64,000 bases of DNA from Bog-257 sp963834135 (GTDB lineage Bacteria; Acidobacteriota; Terriglobia; Terriglobales; Acidobacteriaceae). The stretch lies in assembly GCA_963834135.1 (NCBI GenBank), contig CAWIAN010000006.1, forward strand, positions 62,001-126,000, read 5' to 3'. Numbering within the stretch: the first letter of the stretch is position 1; each line of letters begins with the position of its first letter. This document shows positions 25,410 to 33,086 of this stretch, piece after piece. The notes under the pieces were generated by a model, which searched no databases, had not been told where the DNA came from, and saw only the letters and a program-made list of their open reading frames with translations. Position numbers and translations under genes: made by a program.

Positions 25410-25440
25410 AAAAAAGGCGAGGCAGATGAGCTGCTTCGCC
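25410..25440 (-). terminator. Rho-independent terminator of frr
   Basis: On the minus strand, GGCGAAGCAG / CTGCCTCGCC form a 10-bp stem with one mismatch around CTCAT, followed by six T residues. It starts 25 bases after the frr stop. Confidence 0.85.
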
Positions 25441-25464
25441 CTCAAAACACTCCGCAAGAGAGCG

Positions 25465-26052
25465 CTAAATCGACATCACTTCCTTCTCTTTGTTCTTCGA
25501 CAGCTCTTCCATCTTGCTAATCTCATCGTCGGTCAGCTTCTGGATTTGGTCCAGCGCGCCGCGCTCTTCGTCCTCGGTGATTTTCTTGTCCTTCATGGCC
25601 TTCTTGATCGCATCGTTGCCATCGCGACGAATGTTGCGGACCGCGGTGCGATGCTCCTCCAGCACTTTGTGCAGATGCTTCACCATATCCTTGCGACGAT
25701 CTTCGGTCAGCGCAGGCACGGGCACACGAATCAGTTTGGCATCGTTCATCGGATTCAGGCCAAGATCTCCGCCACGAATCGCCTTCTCAATGGCCCCGAT
25801 CAGGCTGACGTCCCAGGGCTGCACCGTAATCAGCTGCGGCTCGGGAGCGCTTACGTTTGCCAGTTGGTTTAGCGGCATCTGCGACCCGTAGGCATCCACG
25901 GTGACACCGTCCAACATGTGCACGGAGGCACGACCGGTTCGAGTGGACGCCATCTCCTTGCGGAAATCCTCCACTGCCTTTTCCATGCGGGTTTTTAGCT
26001 GCGCAAAACTGTCCTTTAGAGCAGGAATCGCCGCCATCGATACTTGAGCCAT
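25465..26052 (-). CDS. frr: Ribosome recycling factor
   Basis: This encodes 195 residues, with a short extra N-terminus (MAQVSMAAIPALKDS) before the standard fold. The three-helix bundle signature is clear: FRKEMASTRTGRASVHMLDGVTVDAYG, then LITVQPWD and AIRGGDLGLNPMND, then the PALTEDRRKDMVKHLHKV segment and the C-terminal KKITEDEERGALDQIQKLTD helix. RRF works with EF-G to split post-termination ribosomes. It is the end of the rpsB-tsf-pyrH-frr neighbourhood, here separated from pyrH by two small His/Cys proteins. A terminator follows. Confidence 0.97.
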   Translation of the reverse strand: MAQVSMAAIPALKDSFAQLKTRMEKAVEDFRKEMASTRTGRASVHMLDGVTVDAYGSQMPLNQLANVSAPEPQLITVQPWDVSLIGAIEKAIRGGDLGLNPMNDAKLIRVPVPALTEDRRKDMVKHLHKVLEEHRTAVRNIRRDGNDAIKKAMKDKKITEDEERGALDQIQKLTDDEISKMEELSKNKEKEVMSI

Positions 26053-26102
26053 TACGGTTCGCCTCGGTATGAAATCACAAACTCACGATTATAAGCTGTT
26101 GG

Positions 26103-26232
26103 CAGCGGGCCGTCAGCTATAACGAAAACTGGGAGCCATGCGCTTTGAGCCATGAGCTAAGTCAGTAGCGATATTAAGTTTCACGGGTTTTCGCGGACGC
26201 TTAAAAATCTCACAGCTCATGGCACACAGCCC
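26103..26232. repeat. Imperfect inverted repeats in the frr/small-protein spacer
   Basis: GAGCCATGCGC and GAGCCATGAGCT (near 26131-26156) are direct copies. CAGCTCATGGCACACAG (near 26212) is their inverted copy. GGGCCGTCAGCTATAACG at 26108 matches the start of the tsf-upstream repeat at 30391. No gene lies here. Confidence 0.4.
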
Positions 26233-26236
26233 AGAG

Positions 26237-26584
26237 CTAGCTTTCTCCCTCGAAGTCTTCATCCTGAAAGATATAGGGAGCTGTGCGCACCAGGCGAAAA
26301 CGGACTTTTTCCTTGCAGGTTTCGCAGTCGGGAAAATTCTCGCCGCTGATCATGACGACCTCGTGAGCGTCACGGTGCTCGCGGTCATGGAGAACTTCGT
26401 AGATGCCGGACTGACGGACAACTTCTCCGCAACGATAACGGCGACCGCCGTTCGGTCTCCCGCCGCCATGGCTGGTGCCTTTGGCGCTTCCCGATTGCAG
26501 TTGAAATGCGACTTTCCGCGGTGAAGCAGAATTCCGTGCTGCAGTACCGAACCCCGCGCTTCCCATGCGAGCCGGCAAAGTCAT
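26237..26584 (-). CDS. Small uncharacterised His/Cys protein (copy 1)
   Basis: This encodes 115 residues of unrecognised function. A low-complexity N-terminus (about 1-45) leads to a compact domain: RYRCGEVVRQSGIYEVLHD, then HxxxHRxxH, SGENFPDCETC and VRFRLVR. The same pattern occurs in the gene at 26702; about 26 of 61 aligned residues look identical by eye. The conserved His triplet and CxxC pair could bind a metal, which is inference. Both genes sit between pyrH and frr. ATG 26584 is preceded by a G-rich stretch (GGGGG). The N-terminal extension is absent from copy 2, so a later start is possible. Confidence 0.7.
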   Translation of the reverse strand: MTLPARMGSAGFGTAARNSASPRKVAFQLQSGSAKGTSHGGGRPNGGRRYRCGEVVRQSGIYEVLHDREHRDAHEVVMISGENFPDCETCKEKVRFRLVRTAPYIFQDEDFEGES

Positions 26585-26701
26585 GGGGAAACCCCCGTTA
26601 TCATTTGCTTACTGTTTGCTAAAACTTAGCTTAAATCGAACGGTTTGGGAAGAGCGAGTTGCACAATTCTCGGGAATGGCGGAGAAAGGCGAATGCGCAG
26701 A

Positions 26702-26914
26702 CTATTTGATTGTGGGAAAATCCCGATCGTGGCGAATGTCGCGAGCGCGACGTTTCAGGGTAAAGCGCACGCACCCTTCGCAGATGGCGCAGGCAGGAAA
26801 CACTTGCCCTTCCAGCAGGGTGGCATCGTGCGTTTCTCGATGGCCGTTGTGCTCGACCCGGTAAACTCCAGAAACCGGTACCGCCTCTGATGGCCTGTAA
26901 GCGCGCTCAGCCAT
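26702..26914 (-). CDS. Small uncharacterised His/Cys protein (copy 2)
   Basis: This encodes 70 residues, homologous to the gene at 26237. The shared core reads Y-R-x2-E-x-V-x2-SG-x-Y-x-V-x-H, followed by HR-x2-H, then G-x2-FP-x-C-x2-C and VRF-x-L-x-R, ending with an acidic D-x-DF. It has an additional Cys three residues after the CxxC (CAICEGC). It lacks a signal peptide and membrane helix, so it is likely cytoplasmic. It lies 108 bases downstream of pyrH and 117 bases upstream of copy 1 on the same strand. The ribosome site is weak. Function is unknown; a small metal-binding regulator is one option. Confidence 0.72.
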   Translation of the reverse strand: MAERAYRPSEAVPVSGVYRVEHNGHRETHDATLLEGQVFPACAICEGCVRFTLKRRARDIRHDRDFPTIK

Positions 26915-27022
26915 AGCGTACTCAGCGGGGAACTGGAAATGATTGTATCGCTATTACGAGGAGCCGTTCACGAAATCGAGGGTAGCCGCTGTTGTTTCAA
27001 CAACCTTGTAGCATCGCGAGCC

Positions 27023-27742
27023 TCATCCCTGGTGCACCACTGAACCCACGCGCTCGCCCATGACCACGCGGTGAATGTTGCCCCGCTTATTGAGGTTGAA
27101 GATCACGATAGGAAGATTGTTTTCCCGGCACAAGGCGATAGCCGTAGCGTCCATTACCCGCAACCCGCGCCGCAGAACTTCCATGTAGCTGATCTGGTCG
27201 AACATGGTCGCATCCTTCACCAGCACCGGATCGTCGGTATAGATGCCGTCGACCTTCGTCGCCTTCAGGATGGCATCGGCCTTAATCTCCATTGCGCGCA
27301 ACGAGGCCGCTGTGTCGGTGGAGAAATAGGGATTCCCGGTACCGCCGGCGAAAACCACGATTCGTCCTTTTTCGAGGTGGCGCAAGGCACGACGGCGGAT
27401 GAACGGCTCCGCTACCTGATTCATCTCCAGGGCACTCATCACGCGGGTAAACACGTTCTGCTTTTCCAGCGCGTCCTGTAAGGCCAGCGCATTGATCACG
27501 GTTGCCAGCATGCCCATGTGATCGGCGGAGACTCGGTCCATGTCTTTGGCCTGCTCGGCAACGCCACGAAAGAAGTTGCCGCCGCCAACCACAATGGCGA
27601 TCTCGATGCCGAGGCTATGGACCTCTGCCAGCTCGGCCGCGATTTCGTGCACACGTGTATTGTCGACGCCAAAACCCTGTCCGGCGGCCAAGGCTTCGCC
27701 GGAGATCTTGAGAAGTATGCGTTTGTACGCGGGAGCATCCAT
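27023..27742 (-). CDS. pyrH: UMP kinase
   Basis: This encodes 239 residues of the bacterial, hexameric amino-acid-kinase-fold UMP kinase, which converts UMP to UDP with ATP in pyrimidine nucleotide synthesis. The signatures are RILLKISGEAL, IAIVVGGGNFFRG (nucleotide-binding glycine loop), DHMGMLATVINALALQDALE, VFAGGTGNPYFSTDTAA and the ATP-site KATKVDGIYTDDP. The length is normal for the family. It is divergent from recQ, which separates it from its usual neighbour tsf. The two small His/Cys genes and frr follow on the same strand. Confidence 0.97.
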   Translation of the reverse strand: MDAPAYKRILLKISGEALAAGQGFGVDNTRVHEIAAELAEVHSLGIEIAIVVGGGNFFRGVAEQAKDMDRVSADHMGMLATVINALALQDALEKQNVFTRVMSALEMNQVAEPFIRRRALRHLEKGRIVVFAGGTGNPYFSTDTAASLRAMEIKADAILKATKVDGIYTDDPVLVKDATMFDQISYMEVLRRGLRVMDATAIALCRENNLPIVIFNLNKRGNIHRVVMGERVGSVVHQG

Positions 27743-27908
27743 GCCTGATCGTCCACCTGGAGAGTACGAATCAGTTTAGCAGGCAGCACTAGCTCCAAGT
27801 TTGATTCATATCTGATACCGGAACTGACACCGTGCCCGGCAGAAAACTTTAGTAACCCGCAGCCCCAATTCGCCGGGAACAACGGTACAGTTAGAGCAGG
27901 CCACCAGA

Positions 27909-29459
27909 ATGGACAGTCTCGACGATCGGTTGCAGCGGGTTTTTCGGCTTACCGGATTTAGGCCCCACCAGCGGGAAGCAATTGACGATGTCCTGAACGG
28001 CAACGACGTGCTCTGCGTGATGCCCACCGGCGCCGGCAAGAGCCTCTGCTTTCAGTTGCCAGCACTGATGATGGAGCACCTCACCTTGGTCGTTTCGCCG
28101 CTGATTTCCCTAATGGGCGATCAGGTGCAGCAGCTGCAGGCGCTTGGCGTACCCGCGTTGCTTCTCAACAGCATGCAGACCTCGCGAGAGCAATCACAGG
28201 TTCTGGAGCAGCTTAGCAATGGCTACTCCGGCTTGCTTTATCTGGCTCCCGAACGCTTCGGCGCTGCGGCTTTCCGGCGACTTCTTCCCGACCTGAAAAC
28301 TTCGCTCTTAGTCGTGGACGAGGCCCACTGCCTCAGCTTCTGGGGCCATGATTTCCGCCCGGAATATATGCGTCTGTCGGAGATTCGCGAGCAACTGAAA
28401 TCGCCGGTCACGATGGCGCTCACGGCTACTGCGACTCCTGCGGTCCGGGACGACATCATTCGTCTGCTGGGGCTGCGCGATCCCAAACAGCACGTCACCG
28501 GCTTCGATCGGCCGAACCTGACCTACGCTTGCCGCCGTCTCGATACGGAGGCTGAGAAGGATGCGGCGCTGTTACAGGGGCTCGGAAAGCAGCCGGGCAG
28601 CGGCATCGTGTACTGCGCGACCCGGCGCTTGACCGAGCAACTGACTGCACTCTTCCAGCAGAAGTTCCCGGAGCGCACCATCCGCGCGTACCACGCCGGT
28701 ATGGACGCTGACGCTCGTAGAAGGAGCCAGGAGGATTTCATGCGTGCTCCGGGAGCGGTAGTGGTAGCAACGAATGCTTTCGGCATGGGCATCAACAAAC
28801 CAGACATTCGCTTTGTCATCCACTACAACATTCCCTCCAGCCTGGAGGCGTACTACCAGGAAGCGGGCCGCGCCGGGCGCGATGGCCGACCGGCTCAGTG
28901 CGTCCTCTACTGCAGCCTGCGTGACCGGCACACGCAGGAGTTCTTCATCGATAAGATCGGCGACAACAACCCGGCATTGACCCAGTCGCAGATATTTACC
29001 TTGCAGGCGCACGGACGGCAGAAGTTGGAACAGCTCCTCGCCTACGCTTTCCGGCTGCGCTGCCGCCGGCGCTCGATCCTGGAATATTTTGGCGATGCCA
29101 GCTTGCCCGCCGAATGCCGATGCGATGTTTGCCGCGGGCAAGTCCGGATGCAAAAGGCGGCGCCGCTAGCCGGAAGCGAAGCTCCCTCGCGACGTTCGAG
29201 GGACCGTAGAACGCCAACATCGGATCCGGGTGATCTCGACCAGGCTGCCACGATTCGATTAGAACGCTTGAAGAAGCTAAGGCTGAAACTGGCTCAGGCA
29301 CAAGATCAGCCGGCCTTTTGCATCGCCCACGATTCCGTACTGCTTGCGATCGCTTCTTCCGCGCCCGGAAGCCTGGTGGCTCTGTCGCAGATTAAAGGGA
29401 TTGGACCAGCCAAGCTGGAAAAATATGGAGAAGCTCTTCTGGAGGCGGTGAAAGGTTGA
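27909..29459 (+). CDS. recQ: RecQ-family ATP-dependent DNA helicase
   Basis: This encodes 516 residues. Superfamily 2 helicase motifs are complete: RPHQREAI, Walker A PTGAGKS (39-45), LVVSPLISLMGDQV, DEAH box (137-140) followed by CLSFWGHDFRPEY, TATA (motif III), and QEAGRAGRDG (motif VI). A zinc-binding region follows (RCRRRSILEYFGD ... CRCDVC). The full winged-helix RQC domain appears short or absent; the C-terminus ends in an HRDC-like segment (LSQIKGIGPAKLEKYGEALL). It unwinds DNA 3'-to-5' in repair. It starts at ATG 27909, is divergent from pyrH and convergent with tsf, and so interrupts a usually continuous translation cluster. Confidence 0.93.
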   Translation: MDSLDDRLQRVFRLTGFRPHQREAIDDVLNGNDVLCVMPTGAGKSLCFQLPALMMEHLTLVVSPLISLMGDQVQQLQALGVPALLLNSMQTSREQSQVLEQLSNGYSGLLYLAPERFGAAAFRRLLPDLKTSLLVVDEAHCLSFWGHDFRPEYMRLSEIREQLKSPVTMALTATATPAVRDDIIRLLGLRDPKQHVTGFDRPNLTYACRRLDTEAEKDAALLQGLGKQPGSGIVYCATRRLTEQLTALFQQKFPERTIRAYHAGMDADARRRSQEDFMRAPGAVVVATNAFGMGINKPDIRFVIHYNIPSSLEAYYQEAGRAGRDGRPAQCVLYCSLRDRHTQEFFIDKIGDNNPALTQSQIFTLQAHGRQKLEQLLAYAFRLRCRRRSILEYFGDASLPAECRCDVCRGQVRMQKAAPLAGSEAPSRRSRDRRTPTSDPGDLDQAATIRLERLKKLRLKLAQAQDQPAFCIAHDSVLLAIASSAPGSLVALSQIKGIGPAKLEKYGEALLEAVKG

Positions 29460-29654
29460 AGCCGTCTCCTGAGACACTTAAGCGCGACCGATCTTCAGTC
29501 TCGCCAGCACTGCTCGATTGCGAGCAAACCCGCGGTTAGAACTACCCTCTCAGCAGTACCGCCGCAGGCGGATCCGCATCACCGACGTCATGCTGACGAA
29601 GCCGCAGCGGTAGAGTGATCCGCACGTAGCCGGCCGGACTGCCCAAGCCCAAAT

Positions 29655-29687
29655 TGCAAAAAATAAGGGCGGGATCGCTCCCGCCCT
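29655..29687 (-). terminator. Rho-independent terminator of the rplM-rpsI-rpsB-tsf operon
   Basis: On the minus strand, GGGCGGGA-GCGA-TCCCGCCC is an 8-bp perfect stem followed by TTATTTTTT. It lies 28 bases after the tsf stop. The rest of 29460-29654 contains CG-rich repeats (GCGGATCCGCA near 29568, TGATCCGCACG near 29616) but no gene. Confidence 0.92.
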
Positions 29688-29714
29688 GCTGCTCAATTGT
29701 TTTGAAGTGGATGG

Positions 29715-30374
29715 TTACTCGGCTGCCTGATCGGCGGCCTGGCTGATGGCGATGGTCTCGCCCACATCGCCCACCTTGAAGCGCGCGAAGCGGCGGACCG
29801 AGATGTTCTCGCCCAGCTTGCCGACGACCGTGGCGATCATCTGATGGACCGTAATGGTCTGGTCCTTGATGAAGGGCTGCTCGTACAGGCAGACCTCTTC
29901 ATAGAACTTGCCCATCTTGCCCTCGACGATCTTTTCGACCACCGGAGCCGGCTTACCGGTCTGTGCAGCCTGCGCGCGGTAGATGTCTTTCTCTTTCTCG
30001 AAAGCCTCCGCCGACACGTCTTCCTTGCGGATGAAGCGCGGATCGGTGGCGGCGATGTGCATGGCAATGTCGTGCACCAGGCCCTTGAAGTCATCGGTGC
30101 GGGCGACAAAGTCGCTCTCACAATTGACTTCCACCAGGACACCGATCTTGCCTCCAGCGTGAATGTAGCTGGCCACCGAACCTTCGCTGGTGGTACGCGT
30201 TGCCTTCTTGGCGGCCGTGGCAATGCCCTTCTTGCGGAGAACGACGATGGCCGCCTCGATGTCGCCCTTGGCTTCGGTCAGGGCATTCTTGCAATCCATC
30301 ATGGGGGCATTCGTCTTGTCGCGAAGCTCTTTTACCTGTGCTGCGGAAATGTTGTTCACAGTCGTAGTGCTCAT
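29715..30374 (-). CDS. tsf: Elongation factor Ts
   Basis: This encodes 219 residues of the short EF-Ts form. The N-terminal UBA-like domain (AQVKELRDKTNAPMMDCKNAL) is followed by the core signature EGSVASYIHAGGKIGVLVEVNCESDFVARTDDF and the HIAATDPRFI segment. The C-terminus includes FYEEVCLYEQPFIKD. It catalyses GDP/GTP exchange on EF-Tu. It is the fourth gene of rplM-rpsI-rpsB-tsf, followed by a strong terminator. A 212-base spacer with inverted repeats separates it from rpsB. Confidence 0.97.
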   Translation of the reverse strand: MSTTTVNNISAAQVKELRDKTNAPMMDCKNALTEAKGDIEAAIVVLRKKGIATAAKKATRTTSEGSVASYIHAGGKIGVLVEVNCESDFVARTDDFKGLVHDIAMHIAATDPRFIRKEDVSAEAFEKEKDIYRAQAAQTGKPAPVVEKIVEGKMGKFYEEVCLYEQPFIKDQTITVHQMIATVVGKLGENISVRRFARFKVGDVGETIAISQAADQAAE

Positions 30375-30390
30375 TTCTTTCAGGATCCTT

Positions 30391-30524
30391 CGGGCCGTCA
30401 GCTGTCAGCCATCAGCTCTCAGCCAAACCTCGGTTGTGACTGCGGGCTTAGAAATTTGCCAGCAGTAAATAACTCCGTATCAGTGCTGTTTAGCTGACGG
30501 CCGACGGCTGATAGCCGACAGCTA
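30391..30524. repeat. Imperfect inverted repeat with CAGC low-complexity units between rpsB and tsf
   Basis: The left arm GGGCCGTCAGCTGTCAGCC plus ATCAGCTCTCAGCC (30391-30423) pairs imperfectly with the right arm TAGCTGACGGCCGACGGCT plus GATAGCCGACAGCT (30490-30522). The GCCGTCAGC unit recurs at 26108. Such CAGC/CCGTCAGC units form strong stems and may protect or attenuate the rpsB-tsf transcript. Confidence 0.5.
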
Positions 30525-30586
30525 AAATAATGCCCGCGCGAAATCCGTGCGCGGGCCGTTGATCCTCGTGAATCTCGAGTCGATGC

Positions 30587-31462
30587 TTACGCGCTTGTAT
30601 TTTCTGCGGCGCGACGGCCTCCGCGGCCCAGCACCTCTTCCATGCTGACTTCTTCGGAGTCGTCGATCGTCGACGTTTCCGCCGGGACAGCGCCCTCTTC
30701 CGCCGGACTGGCAGCGGCTGCTTCCGCAGCTTCACTGTACTGCACGCCCGCCGTCATATCGGCCATCTGCTTGTCGGTCACGGCCTGCGAACCTTCCACC
30801 ACCGAGTCCGCAATCTTCGAAGCGAACAGGCGGATCGCGCGCAACGCGTCATCGTTGCCGGGAATCACATAATCCACTTCGCTCGGATCGCAGTTGGTGT
30901 CAACCACCGCAACCACCGGAATGCCTAGCTTGCGGGCTTCCTTCACCGCGATCTGCTCCTTGTTGGAGTCGATCACGAACAGTACATCCGGCAGACGGTT
31001 CAAATTCTTGATGCCGGCCAAGTTTGCCTGGAGATGCTTGCGCTCGCGCTCCAGCTTGATGACTTCTTTCTTCGGCAGCAGCTCGTAGCGGCCATCCGTG
31101 GCCATCTCGTCGAGCTCTTTCAGTCGCTTCACCGACTTCTGCACCGTCACCCAGTTGGTGAGCAATCCGCCCAGCCAGCGCGAGTTCACATAGAACATGC
31201 CGCAGCGGCCCGCCTCCTCGGCGATCGCGTCCTGCGCCTGGCGCTTGGTGCCGACAAACAGCACCAGCTTGCCGTCCGCGGTCTGGTCCTGGACGAACTT
31301 AGACGCTTCCTTGAACATCTTCAGCGTCTTCTGCAGATCGATGATGTAAATTCCATTGCGTTCGCCGAAGATGTATTCTTTCATCTTCGGATTCCACCGC
31401 TTCGTCTGATGCCCGAAGTGAACACCCGCTTCGAGCAACTCTTTCATCGTGATATTTGCCAA
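30587..31462 (-). CDS. rpsB: 30S ribosomal protein S2
   Basis: This encodes 291 residues. S2 signatures are the LLEAGVHFGHQTKRWNPKM segment near the N-terminus, FVGTKRQAQDAI, WLGGLLTNW, LPDVLFVIDSNKEQIAVKEARKLGIPVVAVVDTN and DGNDDA-type IPGNDDALRAIRLF. An acidic Ala/Glu-rich tail of about 50 residues extends beyond the usual end. Translation is assigned to TTG 31462 because AGGAGG lies five bases upstream; extending to 31486 would place this ribosome site inside the coding region. S2 is needed for S1 binding and initiation. It is followed by tsf. Confidence 0.96.
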   Translation of the reverse strand: MANITMKELLEAGVHFGHQTKRWNPKMKEYIFGERNGIYIIDLQKTLKMFKEASKFVQDQTADGKLVLFVGTKRQAQDAIAEEAGRCGMFYVNSRWLGGLLTNWVTVQKSVKRLKELDEMATDGRYELLPKKEVIKLERERKHLQANLAGIKNLNRLPDVLFVIDSNKEQIAVKEARKLGIPVVAVVDTNCDPSEVDYVIPGNDDALRAIRLFASKIADSVVEGSQAVTDKQMADMTAGVQYSEAAEAAAASPAEEGAVPAETSTIDDSEEVSMEEVLGRGGRRAAENTSA

Positions 31463-31603
31463 GCTACCTCCTCGGTCGGCTTGCATCCTTTGCGCGAAGT
31501 TCGCGCGCCAGATTGCTTTTCCCAGTCACCCGCACGCGAGTGCGGGAAAGATTCGTTCCGGTTGAACTGCTCCGAACCACTCGCCCCCGGAACCACAAGG
31601 CAA

Positions 31604-31662
31604 GCAGTTGCCAGTAGCCAGCCGCCAGTTCTTTGCTGGCTACTGACTACTGGGTACTGACT
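31604..31662. repeat. Tandem CAGTAGCCAG-type low-complexity repeat between rpsI and rpsB
   Basis: The spacer reads as overlapping units: TTGCCAGTAGCCAG, CCGCCAG, GCTGGCTACTGACTACTGG and GTACTGACTACTAG. Together they make direct and inverted copies of CAGTAGYCAG immediately after the rpsI stop (31664). This style of spacer is frequent in acidobacterial genomes as I recall them, but that is not tested here. It could fold into a stem that tunes expression between the r-protein genes. Confidence 0.55.
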
Positions 31663-31663
31663 A

Positions 31664-32059
31664 CTAGCGTTTCGAGAACTGGAAGCGCTTACGTGCGCCC
31701 TTCTGGCCGTACTTCTTGCGTTCCTTGCCGCGGGCATCGCGACGCAGGAAGCCTTCGGCCTTCAGCTTGGCGCGCAGCTCAGGATTGAACTCCTGCAGCG
31801 CGCGGGCAACACCCATGCGAACCGCGCCGGCCTGGCCATTCACGCCACCACCCCTTACCGTGCAGGTCATGTTGAAGCTGCCCGCGGTCTCGGTAAGGAC
31901 GAAGGACGACTTCGCCATGATGCGCTGCGCTTCGGTCACAAAGTGCTCATCGAACGCTTTGCCGTTGACCTTGAACTCACCGTTGCCGGGACGAAGGAAT
32001 ACGCGGGCGACGCTCGACTTGCGACGTCCCGTGCCGTAATACTGAACCAGTTCTGCCAT
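31664..32059 (-). CDS. rpsI: 30S ribosomal protein S9
   Basis: This encodes 131 residues with the full S9 pattern: YYGTGRRKSSVARVFLRPGNGEFKVNGK, then GGGVNGQAGAVRMGVARAL and the basic C-terminal tail DARGKERKKYGQKGARKRFQFSKR, which reaches the ribosomal P site. It follows rplM by 49 bases, the usual L13-S9 gene pair, and precedes rpsB with a repeat-containing spacer. Confidence 0.97.
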   Translation of the reverse strand: MAELVQYYGTGRRKSSVARVFLRPGNGEFKVNGKAFDEHFVTEAQRIMAKSSFVLTETAGSFNMTCTVRGGGVNGQAGAVRMGVARALQEFNPELRAKLKAEGFLRRDARGKERKKYGQKGARKRFQFSKR

Positions 32060-32108
32060 CGTTATCCGTGGGAGCCGGGCTCCCTTTATCCTTCCAGAAA
32101 AATTTGCG

Positions 32109-32546
32109 CTATGCGCGCTTTGCCGGCGCCAGAGCTTCCGGCTTCTGTGCCGTGTGCGGGTGCTTGTCGTCCCGATAAACCTTCAGCTTGCCGGCCATCG
32201 CGCGACCCAGCTTGGTGTGCGGCAGCATGCCGACAATGGCTTCTTCCACAATCTGCTCGGGCTTGCGCGCAAGCCGTTTCTTGTATTCCTCGGACTTCAT
32301 ACCGCCCGGGAATCCCGAGTAGTGGTGATAGACCTTGCTGTCCGCCTTCAACCCGGAAATGTGGATTTTAGCGGCATTGATCACGATCACGTGATCACCG
32401 GTGTCGATGAACGGCGTGTACTTCGGGCTGTCCTTGCCAGAGAGGATGCGCGCCACACGAGAAGCCAGCCGGCCTAACGTCTCGCCGTCAGCATCAATGA
32501 CAAACCACTTGCGCGCAATTTCCCCTTTGGGGAAATAGGTTGACAT
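32109..32546 (-). CDS. rplM: 50S ribosomal protein L13
   Basis: This encodes 145 residues. L13 signatures are RKWFVIDADGETLGRLASRVARILSGK, TGDHVIVINAAKI, YHHYSGFPGGMKSE and VGMLPHTKLGRAMAGKLKVY. It is an early-assembly 50S protein. It is the first gene of the rplM-rpsI-rpsB-tsf operon, with a leader of about 100 bases after a clear sigma-70 promoter at 32655-32684. Confidence 0.97.
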   Translation of the reverse strand: MSTYFPKGEIARKWFVIDADGETLGRLASRVARILSGKDSPKYTPFIDTGDHVIVINAAKIHISGLKADSKVYHHYSGFPGGMKSEEYKKRLARKPEQIVEEAIVGMLPHTKLGRAMAGKLKVYRDDKHPHTAQKPEALAPAKRA

Positions 32547-32654
32547 CTCAAACTCTCCCAGATATTTGAAAAAACCGCGAAAGAGCCGCTTGGTTCTGGC
32601 GCTGGACGCGCTAAAGACCTACAGGCGGGCAAACGCAGGACTGCGAAAGAACTA

Positions 32655-32684
32655 AGAATAGACTATCCGCACCTGCCATGTCAA
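32655..32684 (-). promoter_or_regulatory. Sigma-70-type promoter of the rplM operon
   Basis: On the minus strand there is a consensus -35 TTGACA (32684-32679), an 18-base spacer and a -10 TATTCT (32660-32655). Transcription would begin near 32648, about 100 bases before the rplM start. Confidence 0.75.
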
Positions 32685-32772
32685 TGAATTGGCGGTGCAA
32701 TTGCCCTGCGGAGCAGGGTTATCACGCATTCATTCTACACGAGCGAGCGCCGCTATTCGACGATAATTCGCG

Positions 32773-32950
32773 CTATTTACGCGGGGTTCTATATAGGTCA
32801 ATCATGCTTCCATCAGGATCGCGAAAGCGTGCAATGACTCGGGAGCATCAGCCCTGATCGACACCACGATCTCGCCTCGCAGATATGACCTTAGCGATTG
32901 TCTCAGCGTCGTGATCTATGACGGAATCAGTGTTCCATCTCAATTCTTGG
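32773..32950 (-). pseudogene. Remnant of a VOC-family (glyoxalase/bleomycin-resistance-like) gene
   Basis: The minus strand reads a characteristic VOC C-terminus, ARFRDPDGSMIDLYR, ending TPRK and TAG at 32773. Upstream in the same frame the sequence continues as DHDAETIAKVISARRDRGVD but is broken by TGA at 32848-32850, where VOC proteins often have Trp. No intact start or N-terminal half is found, so this looks like a decayed gene. The remaining bases of the 32685-33086 spacer hold nothing recognisable. Confidence 0.6.
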
Positions 32951-33086
32951 CCGTTCGCAGATGGACACAAAGGACGTCGGGCGGAAGTTGATTGCCAAGC
33001 TAAGTCCCGGCGTTGCTATGATTTTTGAATAGGCGGACGTTGGCAAGGCAAGTGCAGTAATCTACTTATTCCTCGCGGGAAGAACT

